Shown: positions 20,201 through 32,077 of the stretch, in pieces
Layout: the number at the start of each line of letters is the position of its first letter
Numbering within the stretch: the first letter of the stretch is position 1
Source of the DNA: Papaver somniferum
Lineage: Eukaryota; Streptophyta; Magnoliopsida; Ranunculales; Papaveraceae
NCBI RefSeq assembly: GCF_003573695.1
Contig: NW_020621936.1
Coordinates: 11,780,001-11,844,000, forward strand
DNA length: 64,000 bases
Direction of reading: 5' to 3'
Translations under genes and position numbers: made by a program
Notes under the pieces: generated by a model
Told to the model about the DNA's origin: nothing
The model's input: the letters and a program-made list of their open reading frames with translations, nothing else
The model's database searches: none

Positions 20201-21716
20201 TCTTCGCATTCACGGTGGAATTTGGTATATTTGTTACCCGAATATGGAATATTACTCTATTGCTGCAGGTAACTCAACAAAATTCGGGGAAACATACTCT
20301 GGATGTGACATCAAAAGCTACATTTAATCGAAGAAAATCTGAGATCACGAAAATTGCAGCAGTTCATCTGGTATCTGTTTTATTTTTACATGCATTTTAA
20401 ATCTCAAATTTGCTTTGAAGTTTTCGCTTGAAGATGTTCATATGCCATATATTTCCGCAGGGTAAAAGGTGCTACCTTTTTGACGAGTCTAAGGCGAATG
20501 TCCTTGCTAGAGGTAGAGCTTTTCTGTTAGCAGGAAAACAACAATTACATGGAAAGGATGAGGTAGAGGTTGATTTCCAAAAAATCCCGATTGAGGAAGT
20601 AATAAAACCGAATTTCTGTCTACCCGTACGATTTGATGGTATGGAAACATTAGGACAAACTCTTGGAAAAGCGATTCCTTGGCCAAAGTATGGTGTTAAT
20701 CTTACCAAGCCTGCTAAGAAGGTTAGTTGCTTGGCTTGTTTGATTTGTAAGTCGAATATGCATAAACCAGTCTATCAATTATATGAATCACCGATCCAAG
20801 TGTAAATTAGAAAACCTAGAAAAATAGAAATATGTGTAACTTTAAAAAGTAACTAATAACTCTTTTAATCTTATGCATAACCCTACCAGTAATTCACAAC
20901 CAACTACTTCTTTGCGGAAGTCTCCTGCACGTAGTAACCCTTTTGATGGATCTAAGAAGCAGTCTCCTAATCTTATGCAGAACTCTACTAGTAATTCCCA
21001 ACCAAATCCTTCAATATCTCTAGAGAAGTCGTGCACATCTACGACAGAACCTCTGGCTAATACATCTAATGGAGTATGTTTTTTTTTGTTTTTTTTTCTT
21101 CGTAAATCTATATTGCTAATTCTAGCATCTTGTTTTTATATGATGTTCATATGCCGTATCTTCGCAGAAAGAAAAATACGACTTTTGGAATGGATCTAGG
21201 GGAAACGTCGTTGCTAGAGGCAGTATTTTACCTCCGGTGCCTAACCAGAAAATGCATGGACAAGAGCTTCCTAAACATTGTTATGATGCCAATATTCTAT
21301 AGGTCATAGATCCATCATTCGTGTTAACGGGACCAAGTGGTGAGTTTAAGTTATTAGGGGAAGCTGAATATGGTTTTGTGGCATGGCCGAAAGATAACTG
21401 TTCCATCTATGATGACAAGGTTAGTTTCTTAGCTCTTTTGCTTTGTTAATCAAGTATATAAATTGTTTTACATAAATCGTGTATTCAGTTTGATTAAAGA
21501 ATAAGTACGAGACACAAATATATTAACACGTAAATGGAACATGAATGCCAGTGTAAATTAGAATATTGATATTTGGTTACGGATTTTATTATGGGCGTCA
21601 GCTGTGAAAAATGGCGCGGCCTTCAGTGAAGTTGGCTTTATTACATTGTTGGGAAAATGACTTTTGTCTGTCTCTTGTTGAGAATTCACATGACAGACGA
21701 ATTCGCCTTGGATTTA

Positions 21717-21752
<36 letters not shown>

Positions 21753-22088
21753 CATTTAATCTCTTGCTGCAGGAAACTCCACAGCATGGAAAACCTCATA
21801 AGCAACCAAAACCAGTTTTAGATTTTGAGAAGAAATTGGACAGTGATAAACTGAATGAGGAGCACCTAGCAGTCAATCCACATTCGGGGAGTCATGCATG
21901 CAACCTATGAAAAGCTTTCTTAGAAAACTAAAAATGCGCAGAGAAGGTTATATGCACCAACTGTGCAGAAGGCATACCAACTTTCAGATGGGCAACAGAG
22001 GAAGACAAGATTTGGCGCGTCGAGAATGTCACAACCTGATCCATTGCATGCAGAGACACCACCATCAAAAACGTTGAAGAAAAACTGA
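17250..22088 (+). pseudogene. CACTA TnpA-like gene (Transposase_24 plus three DUF8039-like domains), copy A
   Basis: A multi-exon gene of the plant En/Spm accessory type; TnpA-like proteins bind subterminal repeats of CACTA elements. Exons I can place: 17250-17421, 17500-17840, 17923-18141, 18234-18326, 18566-about 19096, 19502-19756, 20016-20108, 20461-20721, 21168-21419 and the 3' exon from 21774; others lie between. The N-terminus is acidic. Exons 2-5 form the Transposase_24-type domain (CWKEVPATTR, RDFRRKLY, DWDEYLKYVL, PHRTGQGGY, ARENKDGIVPD, DALTVVIVPDKGGRVKGDG, FGVTATLYF), then a coiled coil. Three later exons encode DUF8039-like domains (LWSGKKDNVVAFGRA; LFDESKANVLARGRA; FWNGSRGNVVARGS, each ending near (A/I)xWP). 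Lesions: TGA at 17953-17955 where copy B has CGA, TGA at 19091-19093 just before a donor site, and TAG at 21300-21302 where B has GAG. Family names are from memory, not a search. Confidence 0.75.
21719..21749. repeat. (AT)n microsatellite in an intron
   Basis: AT repeat in the last intron of gene A; the copy in unit B (26014-26039) is shorter. Confidence 0.9.
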
Positions 22089-23151
22089 TGATTTTTGGAT
22101 AAATGCTCTTTAATATATTTTTTTGTGGACGCTTTGAAAGTTGTTTTCATTTCTTGTTTCGTTTGCTAATTTTGTCATTTAGAAGAAGGTGATGTTTAAG
22201 AATTCTTTTATTACTTAGGTTTTGGAATCATGAAATAAATCAGATAATTATTTACAAGTTCACAAACTTTATAGAATGCAATATACTCTTGAAAATTTAT
22301 TTATTTATGAGGTGTGCATTCTTTAGGAAAAATAAATATAATTAGCTCAAATAACGGAGGAAATGTAGAAACATACAGTTGTTCCCCCATGTAAACAATA
22401 AGAATCAATTTATCATTTTAGGTCTGATCTTATTATCTCCTTGCCAATACTTTTAACAAAAATACGAGTTTGAACAAGTAAAGTGCTATTGAAAGTAAAG
22501 TACTGCTATACGACGATGTTAATGATAATGATCTTTGCGTGGATTTGGATGAGAATGAGGAACCAGACTAATATGACAAAGAATCTGACTCATCTAACAA
22601 GTTCTTTGCTTTTTTAAACAGGGTTTTCGATGTGTGAACTTTTAGTTTACGTATTTTTTAAGTACCCCACTAGATGCATGCTTCTTACGCTGATAAATAG
22701 GTTGACATTTATGTGATGAATGATTCACGTTGAATTTTTATGTTTTCTGGAAATGATGAACATGAAAATGGATGGGTTTAGTTTATTTATCTTTAGTAGC
22801 TTACTGTATGTTTAGAATAATACGTTTCCTACATAGGTGCCACTAATAATTCATACGTTTCCTACCTAAACCAATAATAATACAGGAGACAACCCAGCTT
22901 AAAATTTTTAAGGAAAATATTATTCGAAATAGGAAAGTAAATTTTTTCTATGGCCTCTTCTCGAGTTGGTTAGAGATAGGAAACTAAATTTCGAAAATTT
23001 TGCCAAACAATTTTATCATAAATGTCTACGATATATTCTCTCATAAAATAAGGAAACTAACCATATTGGTTACACATCAAAAATTTGGAAATAAAAAAAG
23101 AAAAACACCAAAAATCTTTTGTTTGGCGGGTGATGAAAATGAATTTTACTG

Positions 23152-23187
23152 GGCGGGATGATTTCAAAAGGAAAATCAATTCCCGCC
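23152..23187. promoter_or_regulatory. Hairpin with paired TTCCCGCC sites, unit B
   Basis: Same hairpin as at 16371, with both arms unchanged although flanking sequence has diverged. Confidence 0.4.
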
Positions 23188-24391
23188 TGATGGTTTGGTT
23201 AAATTCCAAAAAGAAAAAGAAAGATGAGTTCGATCTACTTTTTCAGTTCTTATTGCTCGATTCATTCTCTCTATGAAATCATAATTATGTTATTGTCTCT
23301 AATCTTTACAAGGAACCTACCTCTTCAGACTCGATCTTTGTTGTTGGTATTATTTCTACAACCCATTATCGAATAAATATTAAATTGACGTTAGATTTTT
23401 TATTCAATCTCATGGAATCAGATGTTAGATCTTATAGGTTTACTAGTTAAAGCATGATTAGGGTTTTTATTCTATTTTTACTATCTCTAATCTTTACACG
23501 GAACCTACCTCTTCAGACTCGATCTTTGTACTCGATCTTTGTTGTTGGTATTATTTCTATAACCCATTATTGAATGAATATTAAATTGATGTTAGATTTT
23601 TTGTTCGATCTCATGGAATCAGATGTTAGATCTTATAGGTTTACTAGTTAAAGCATGATTAGGGTTTTTATTCGGTTGTATCAAAGAACAAGTTAATGAC
23701 AATCACGGGTTGTACGATGAGATGTGATTTTATTTTGTTACAACAATACTGTTTTAGGCTTAAGTTACATGCATGAACTATTATAAGACTTAGGTAAGGA
23801 TCTTTCTTTCATGTTACTTAGTTAGGCTTTACTAGTTAGTTAGGTTTTACAAAATTTAATGATGCTAATTGTTTTCTCGGGTTTTTGTTATTGTTTGGGT
23901 TGGATTTAGATATAACTCTACTTTGATCGATGATGTCGTGTCAATCATATATATATATATATAAGGCTTCTCAAGATTTAATCATTTGAGTCTCTGTTAC
24001 TTGGCGAGCCTGTAACGTCTGCATTTTAAGTTGCCACTTTTAATGATACCATGTTGCTGGTTGGCCAATTTGACTATCATCTTCAAGCTAAAAATGGATA
24101 ATCATTATGTGGTGCTTTAGTACTCTTGGGTTTTTTAACAAAAAGTTATATAAGACCGTTTAACCGGTACCTTTCGCTTTGTGGATAACACAATATTCAT
24201 GAGGATATTTTGTGTGTTGCAGTGATGTTTTAGCCTCAAGTTACATGCATCAATGAGTTCATGTTTGTTTTCTTTTCATATAATACAAAATAGGTGTAAC
24301 ACATGTTTCCTATCTTGTTAGGTTTAGCTAATATTTTCCAAAATAAGTTCAAATTCCTAATTGAGATGCACGTATCTGCACAGCTTTTGTT

Positions 24392-26378
24392 ATGGCAGAA
24401 GATGATTACAACGTGCCCCCAGAGGAGGACCAATGGGATGATGAGGTGGACTCTGATGGTGGCCATAAAATTGAATTCAGTAGTTACCTAGGCTATTTGG
24501 CCCGTGATATGTAAAACATTTATGTTGGAAGGAAGTCCCTGCAAAAACAAAACAAAATATGTGGGAGGAAATTCTGGTATTCATATGCGGTTATCAATTC
24601 GTCGTTTTTGTTGTCGAACTGTGATTTTGTGATGAACATACATTAGTTGTTATTGCAGTTTCATTATGAGGTTCCCCATGAATATAAACGAGCGGTCATG
24701 AAGCGTCTAGTTGTTCAGTTGCGGGACTTCAGAAGGAAATTGTACAATAATCATGTAAAACCCTTCCTGGAAAGACCGGACAAACTAAAAACTTTCCCCA
24801 AAAAGTACGAAACGGTAATGGACCAAGAAGACTGGGACGAATACCTTAAGTATGTACTAAAATCGCCTATATTTAAGGTATGTAATACACATTGATTTTT
24901 CTAATTTGTGTTTCGTTCTTATTGTCTATCCCAACATACTAATGAAATTATTTTTATTTCCTCTGCAAGAAAAATTCAGAGAAGGGAAAAGAGGCAATAT
25001 CACAATCCAAGTTCCCACATCGGATGGGACGAGGAGGATACTCGGGATTAAAACTAAAATTAGTAAGTCTGTTGTATTAAACCAGTTACATGATCTTAAG
25101 ACCATATGTCTGAAATATGCTATCAACTATATGAATCACGGACGCTAGGGTATATTTTGGAGAACCTTTTATATTTGTTACCTATTAAATTCATCAGTGT
25201 CTTCGCATTCACGGTGGAATTTGGTATATTTGTTACCCGAATATGGTCTAAGAAGCAGTCTCCTAATCTTATGCAGAACTCTACCAGTAATTCCCAACCA
25301 AATCCTTCAATATCTCTAGAGAAGTCGTGCACATCCATGGCAGAACCTCTTGCTAAGACATCTAATGGAGTATGTTTTTTTTTTATTTCTTTTTCTTCGT
25401 AAATCTATATTGCTAATCCTAGCATCTTATTTTTATATGATGTTCATATGTCGTATCTCCGCAGAAAGCAAAATACGAATTTTGGAATGGATCTAGGGGA
25501 AACGTCGTTGCTAGAGGCAGTATTTTACCTACGGTGCCTAACCAGAAAATACATGGACAAGAGCTTCCTGAACACTGTTATGCTGCCAATATTCTGGAGG
25601 TCATAGATCCATCATTCGTGTTAACGGAACCAAGTGGTGAGTTGAAGTTATTAGGGGAAGCTAAAGATGGTTTTGTGGCATGGCCGAAAGATAATTGTTC
25701 CATCTCTGATGATAAGGTTAGTTTCTTAGCTTTTTTGCTTTGTTAATTAAGTATATAAATTGTTTTACATAAATCGTGTATTCAGTTTGATTAAAGAATA
25801 AGTATGAGATAAAAATATATTAACACCTAAATGGAACATGAATGCCAGTGTAAATTAGAAAATTGATATTTGGTTACGGATTTTATTATGGGCGTCAGCT
25901 ATGAAAAATGGTGCGGCCTTCAGTGAAGTTGGCTTTATAATATTGTGTAAAAATGACTTTTGTCTGTCTCTTGTTGAGAATTCACATGACAGACGAATTC
26001 GCCTTGGATTTAGAATATATATATATATATATATATATAATACATTTAATCTCTTGCTGCAGGAAACTCCACAGCATGGAAAACCTCATAAGCAACCAAA
26101 ACCAGTTTTAGATTTTGAGAAGAAATTGGACAGCGATAAACTTAATGAGGAGCACCTAGCAGTCAATCCACATTCGGGGAGTCATGCATGCAACCTCTGA
26201 AAAGCTTTCTTAGAAAACTAAAAAGGCGCAGAGAAGGTTATATGCACCAACTGTGCAGAAGGCATACCAACTTTCAGATGGGCAACAGAGGAAGACAAGA
26301 TTTGGCGCGTCGAGAATGTCACAACCTGATCCATTGCATGCAGAGACACCACCATCAAAAAAGTTGAAGAAAAACTGA
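24392..26378 (+). pseudogene. TnpA-like gene, copy B, deleted derivative
   Basis: Starts ATGGCAGAAGATGATTACAACG like copy A. Exon 1-2 is fused by deletion after VPPEEDQWDDEVDSDGGHK, then reads IEFSSYLGYLARDM and TAA (a 9-bp loss replaces MVGI). Exon 3 (24658-24876) is intact here (EYKRAVMKRLVVQLRDFRRK), keeping CGA where copy A has TGA. Exon 4 is present. Exons for the C-terminal half of Transposase_24 and the first two DUF8039-like domains are gone. The third DUF8039-like exon (25465-25716, 84 codons) is intact (FWNGSRGNVVARGS to FVAWPKDN). The last exon ends at TGA 26376-26378. It is dead as a transposase accessory protein; a small transcript could still splice. Confidence 0.75.
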
Positions 26379-26614
26379 TGATTTTTGGATAAATGCTCTT
26401 TAATATTTATTTTTTTGCAAACTGTTAGACCAAAGCTCAACATTTTTTACTGTGTTATTAATAATAATATGAATTTTTGGCATATATGAATTTCATATTT
26501 AACCACATTTTATAAAGTATAAGAGAATTTGGATAGTGCCAGGTGGATGGTTTAGATGCGTCATATCTGAACGGCTTAGAGGCGTCACACACGTAATATA
26601 CACGCTTCGAGATT

Positions 26615-27585
26615 AATTGGCGTGGCTAAACATAACATAAAGACACATTAAGCAGATATAAATTGGCGTGGCTAAATATCATATAAATCCACGCTATATG
26701 GCGTGTTTATAGCTTCTCTGATGAACGGCTCCCAACGTTACATGTGGACGGTCAACGTTACATCTGAGCGGTCAATATTGCATCATCTTAAACGAGATCC
26801 AATGGTTCCTAATACATCCACGTGGATGAAGGTAATTGTAAATTGGCGTGGCAAAATATCACATATAGCCACGCTATATGGCGTGTCTATAGGTTCTTCA
26901 ATGAACGGCTCACAACATTACATGTGGACGGTGTAGGATGCATATAATTTAATGGTCAATATTGCATCATCTAAAATGAGATCCAACGATTCCTAATACG
27001 GCCACGTGGATCAAGGTAATTGTAAATTGGTGTGGCTAAATATCACATATAGCCACGCTCTATGGGGCGTGTCTATAGGATATCCAATGAACGGCTCACA
27101 ACATTACATGTAGACGATGAAGGATGCATATAATTTAACGGTAAATATTGCATCATCTTAAATGAGATCTAACGATTCCTAACGCGGCCACGTGGATCAA
27201 GGTAATTGGAAATTGGCGTGGCTAAATATCACATATAGCCACGCTTTATGGGGCGTGTCTATAGGATATCCAATGAACGGCTCACAACATTACATGTGGA
27301 CGGTGAAAGATGCATATAATTTAACGGTCAATATTGCATCATCTTAAATGAGATCCAACGATTCCTAACACGATCACGTGGATCAAGGTAATTGGAAATT
27401 GGCGTGGCTAAATATCACATATAGCCACGCTCTATGAGGCGTGTCTATAGGATATACAATGAACGACTCAGAACGTTACATGTGGATGGTAATCAATGGT
27501 TCCTAATACAACCACGTGGATGAAGGTAAGTCAAATTGGTGTGGCTAAAACATAACATATAACCACTTTAAACCTATATGGCGTG
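26615..27585 (+). repeat. Subterminal direct repeats, period about 180-187 bp
   Basis: Units beginning AATTGGCGTGGCTAAATATC start at 26661, 26841, 27025, 27211 and 27397; shorter units start at 26615 and 27534. Each contains the palindromic pair GGCGTGGC...GCCACGC, then GCGTGTCTATAGG, ATGAACGGCTCA and CCACGTGGAT. Confidence 0.85.
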
Positions 27586-27601
27586 TCTATCGGATAACCA
27601 A

Positions 27602-27775
27602 TGGCTACGCCAAAAAGCAATTTGCGTGTCTAAAGTGAACCAAATAGCCACGCCAAAAAGCAATTTGTGTGTCTATAGTGAATCAAATAGCCACGCCAAA
27701 AGCAATTTGCGTATCTATAGTGAACCAAATAGCCACGCCAAAACAATAAATCGTGTGTCTATAGAGTACCAGTAC
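27602..27775 (+). repeat. Short tandem repeat, period 42-43 bp
   Basis: Four units of TAGCCACGCCAAAAAGCAAT + TTGCGTGTCTATAGTGAA, starting near 27602, 27645, 27688 and 27730. A denser version of the subterminal motif closer to the terminus. Confidence 0.85.
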
Positions 27776-28002
27776 TTAAGTTTTTGGGACACTAAATAGC
27801 AACGCCTATATGGCTCTGACGTGTCTATTTCATGCAGACATAAACACACATGGTAGGCGTGTCTATAAGCTACCTAAAGCCACGCCATTTTACCTAAAAT
27901 CACGCAAGCAGAAGCCACGCCAAGTCCAAACCAAAGTGGCGTGTCAAAACCCCTATGAACCCGCCAATTTGGCGTGGCAAAAGAATCTGTTTGTACTAGT
28001 GA

Positions 28003-30102
28003 AGGTTATTTTTGTATTTTTGATAGTAAATTAGGGCCTTCCTCATCCATATTTAGAATAGTTGAATCCATATGAGCCCTCAAAACCAAACTCTTAGAGT
28101 CCATGTAATAGGTTTTTTTCTAAATATATTTTATTAAATAAATGATAAATTTATTAATAATCATATCAAAGAAATTAGGGATGACCGCGGTGGTGTTTAA
28201 GTGGTTTTGATGGTGTGGTAGTGCAGGTTCAATGTGGTAGTGGGAAAATGTTTATTGTATGTCGTTATGACATAAATAACATTATTACGGAAGTTGTGGT
28301 TGATTCTTTTAATGTGAAAATAAACTGGTTATAGAACAAAACAAAAATTATACAAGCTGACTACAATTTGTCCCGAAAAACAACCTCAGAAAAATCGAAC
28401 AATGGTAGGATAATGGATCTACCATTGGGATAGTAAAGGTTTCCAGTTGGTCCCACTGCATATTTCACTAGGTGGTTTCTTTGAGACATATATTTTGGTC
28501 AACCTAGCAATTCTCCGTAAGAGAACATAATAATTAAAAAACACAGAAAACAATTGTCAGTTTATATAAAGCCAACACAAAAATGAAAAGGGTTAAAATT
28601 GACATAATTTTTTTAACTAATTATGGACAATTTTCATTTTTATTCATGCGGTAGATGAATCTAAGGTTGTAATTGTTTCTCATACCTGATGATTGTAATT
28701 TGGATTAAAAATTTATCTAATGGCTAAAAATAATTACCATATTACTATTTTTTTCATTTTTTTTCCATACAAAATATTCTATTGATTTTCCATAGTAGAC
28801 GTCGCATCAAAAATGATAGTTAAATAAATAATGATATTAAACATGATTTTAATAACTAATATTTAAATTGGCTAACATTTATTAAGTGGACCACAATGGT
28901 GGTCGTGGTGGTGTAAAGGTAAAACGTTGTGGTCTGGTTGGATATGGTGATGGAAGTTGTTTCAGTAACAACAATAATGGTGGATGGTATTTTTGTAGTC
29001 GTAAATCTTGGTGAGCATTGGTGGCCAGTGAGTAATTTCACATCATCTCACATATTTTTTAATAAATGGTTGAACATTGTTTTTGTTCAATAATGATGGA
29101 TAACAGAATCTATTGTCATTAAGTCAAGTTGTTAACCATTTGAATACTAGCTATTTTTTTATGCAGTAAATGAACACACACTTAGAAGATCAATGTAGTA
29201 GATTGCCTGAGAGGTTTGAAGAATTGAAGATATATTTTTTCTGAGTAGAATGGGATGCCATCTGAAATGGCCGAACGTTTTGTAATATAATGGCTCGGAT
29301 AAATGAATTATTATTTATTTGTGTTATTCGAATAGTAAGAACATACAATGCAATATGTACTGTAGAGTCCATTCTGAGTTTTAATCTTTTTGGACCATTT
29401 TTAAAGAGGAAAAAATCAACAAGGATCTGGACACTGTTAATACGTACACAATTATTTATGAGACGAATGAGTTTGAGTGATGTAATTTTTTTAACCTGCA
29501 TAGTTCGATGTTTTAGTTTTGCGCAGTCACTAAAATAAGGGAGATGCAGAAGTGCAATACCATTTCAAATGATCGATAATATATATTTTTCTTTAAAAAC
29601 TATAAATATATCAAATATCATTGGTTTTTTGTGAAAGAGTATGTGAAAAATAATTCTGATAGGATATAACTCGGCAGAAGAGACTTTATTCAGGAGAATG
29701 TCAAAATATCAAACATACTAGAATGCAATCATATATGAATACATGATAAAAGATTTGTGGATTGAAGAGTAAAAATATCTATTGGTTTTTCCTTCATTTT
29801 TGTAATGATAAGGAGAGTAAACTCGATAATCAATAAATATTAAATTTAATATCCAGATAAAAATTATCCCGTGCCGAAACTAGTTAATTTTATAATTCAT
29901 GTAGTTTTATACATTGGTTTTGTATTAAATTTTTGTTTTGTTGAACTAATTGACTTATTTCCTTTTCTCAATTGAATAGTCTAACTAATAAGGGTGATGG
30001 TTGTTTTATGTTTATGAAATTATTTGATTTCATAGAGATCCCAATCCTCCACAGCTTATATAGAATAGCTTGTTATAACTTGTATTTTCCTCGAGTTGAA
30101 AA
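28003..30102. other. Intergenic AT-rich DNA
   Basis: No gene supported. Only short open frames and a GGTGGT-rich stretch at 28885-29030 were seen. Confidence 0.4.
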
Positions 30103-30207
30103 AACATGGTCAATAAAGCCTCCCTATGTTATTGAAACTCAGTTGTCGTTCGATTCAGGGCACATTATTGATTAATAAAATTTCAGTTGTTTGCAGCAAA
30201 AAAAAAA
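30103..30207 (+). mobile_element. Short poly(A) retroinsertion with 23-bp target duplication
   Basis: About 105 bp ending in ten A residues is flanked by direct repeats: TTGTATTTTCCTCGAGTTGA at 30080-30099 (repeat to 30102) and TTGTATTTTCCTCAAAGTTG at 30208-30227 (repeat to 30231). It contains AATAAA twice. This is the product of LINE-type target-primed reverse transcription: a truncated LINE, SINE or mRNA fragment. Its source was not recognised. Confidence 0.6.
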
Positions 30208-30919
30208 TTGTATTTTCCTCAAAGTTGAAAATTATGAAAACCTAATTTCTGGCCTGTTTTGTCGAGACTTTTCCACCTAGATATATGCCTCATTCATTTT
30301 GTTTATTAATTTTGTGTTAAAGAGCATTTTCTAAGTTTTCTAATGAGATAAGATTTGATGAATTTCATCGTTTAATGAATTTTGTGTAAATTTTCTAGCG
30401 TAGACTACTGAAATGACATTTTTTCTTATGAAAACGGGATTTCTGTTTTGTTTTGTTGAAACATTTTGACACAGATATAGACCTAGTTATCGGTTCCTAT
30501 CATTTTTATGTTAAAGAGGGATCTCTCAGCTTTCAAACGAGATCGAGTGAAGACTGTCAAATCTGAAAGTTTCTGACAACAAATTCAAGTCATGGTTCCT
30601 TATGAACTTTTAGCTCAGTAATCCACCTTATTATTTGGGCTACTTAATGTTTGGTACCCGGAAAATGACCAACACATTGCTTTGGTACCCAACATTTAAA
30701 ACATTAAGGGTTGGTACCTGGTCCAATAGCTGACCGTTAAGTCAAAACATTGACCTAACAAAGTAATAATTATATTTAATAATAATATTATCATTTTTGA
30801 AAACCCAAATACACCCTCTAATCTGACGGCCTTAAAGATATTTCGATGAATTTTTTTTTTCAAAACTTTAGTCTTCAGTTCTCCGCCTCCCTCTTCCTCG
30901 TCTTCTCTGGCTCTGCTAG

Positions 30920-31658
30920 TAGGGATAGCCATTTGCCCCATCCAAACCCATTCCCGTGGGTACCCGTTCCTATTGGGTAGGGTTTTACCCGTACAAACGG
31001 GGTTGGGTATGGATAATACCCGAAATTAGTGAAGCGGGGATGGGGCGGGGATGAGATTCTAGGTCCCCGCCCCATACCCGCCCGTACGTTCCCATTTTAG
31101 GATTTTATATTTTTATTAATTACTTATATTATATTTAAACTAAGATATTATATTATATTATAAAAGAAATAGGTAAAAGTATAAGATATCATTAATTATT
31201 TATATTATATTTAAACTAAGAAATTATATTATATTATAAAAGAAAAGGTAAAAGTATAAGATATCATTAATTATTTATATTATTTTAAACTAAGAAATTA
31301 TATTATATTATAAGAAAGATACTTGATAAGAAATAATTAAGAACTAAAATGAGTGATGCTCGTTTATAGATCAATTTGTTTTTCTTTGCTTGTTTTACGA
31401 TGAATTTATGAGTTTGAAATTTTAAATTATTATTATTATTATTGGTTGAACTTAGGTATTGATTATTAAATTAACTCATCATATTTGAGCTTAATGTTAT
31501 GAGTAATCAGTAAAAAACCCGTCCCGTACAGGTATTTCCCATACCCGCCCCGTCCCAGATCAAGCGGGTAATGGGGAGGGTGTAGGGTTTTTTTTTTGAA
31601 CGGGGCAGTGACTGGGATACAAGATCCCCGCCCCATACCCGTCCCATGACCATCCCTA
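30920..31658. mobile_element. Nested hAT-like non-autonomous element
   Basis: Ends TAGGGATAGCC...GGTCATGGG/CATCCCTA form short inverted repeats, and subterminal C/G-rich words (TACCCG, CCCCGCCCCATACCCG) are typical of plant hAT derivatives. Flanked by CTGCTAG (30913-30919 and 31659-31665), with one ambiguous base to make 8 bp. The centre is an AT-rich repeat of TTATATTATATTATAAAAGA units (31130-31320). No transposase. Confidence 0.7.
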
Positions 31659-32077
31659 CTGCTAGTCATCTTCTATAACTTGAGAGAAAAAGTAGTCCTT
31701 GTTACAGTAGAAAAATTAACGAAATCCCATCTTTAATCTTCTTCTATTCGTTTTCTTTTTTAACCCTAATAAATAAAATCCCGAATTTCAATTGATTTTA
31801 TTTGTTAAGCTATGTGTTATGGTTGATTCGATCTTTCAATTGGAGTAGTTTCGCGGAATGGGTTTGATTCCAATTTGAGATCGGGAAGAACATGGGGTAG
31901 TATCAATTAATTTGATTTCTTGGGGGTTTCGCAGTAGTGATACTATGATGATGGTGATTCATGGGGATGTATTACAAAGAAAATTCAGGTGGATGACGGT
32001 GATCACGGGGATGTATTATGAGCAGTATCGGGTGTGTTTTCTTTTTAAAAAGAAAACAATAATAAATAGAAAGTGTT

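Larger units (their letters stand above)
15318..22124 (+). repeat. Tandem duplication unit A (6,807 bp)
   Basis: GTGGACGCTTTGAAAGTTG starts at 15318 and again at 22125, and the following sequence is shared throughout. The seam at about 22118-22125 (TTTTTTTG) is a short T/G microhomology. Unit A holds upstream noncoding DNA, a promoter and the whole TnpA-like gene. Confidence 0.85.
22125..26416 (+). repeat. Tandem duplication unit B (internally deleted)
   Basis: Direct copy of unit A. Relative to A it has three large deletions (A about 17312-17715, about 18340-20118, about 20246-20947) and extra upstream sequence of about 400 bp at 23560-23985, which includes another copy of a block that A carries twice (GATGTTAGATCTTATAGG). 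Small differences elsewhere are a few per cent. Confidence 0.85.
26417..28002 (+). mobile_element. CACTA 3' subterminal region and terminus
   Basis: Direct repeats full of GGCGTGGC/GCCACGCC lead to TTTGTACTAGTG at 27991-28002. The reverse complement of this is CACTAGTACAAA, a typical CACTA terminal repeat; it is followed by AAG as the possible 3-bp target duplication. Such subterminal arrays are TnpA-binding regions in En/Spm-type elements, and the adjacent TnpA-like genes fit. The matching 5' terminus was not found in the window, so the element is one-ended here or its left end has been lost. Confidence 0.65.

Noticed and set aside
27602..27775. CRISPR-like spacing of 42-43-bp repeats
   Set aside because: The whole unit is repeated without unique spacers, the setting is a plant CACTA terminus, and no cas-like genes exist.
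29190..29538. Open frames of 80-103 codons on both strands
   Set aside because: AT-rich chance frames on both strands with no promoter, homologue or composition bias.
30696..31075. Minus-strand frames rich in Gly/Pro/Arg
   Set aside because: They translate the G/C-rich ends of the hAT-like element.
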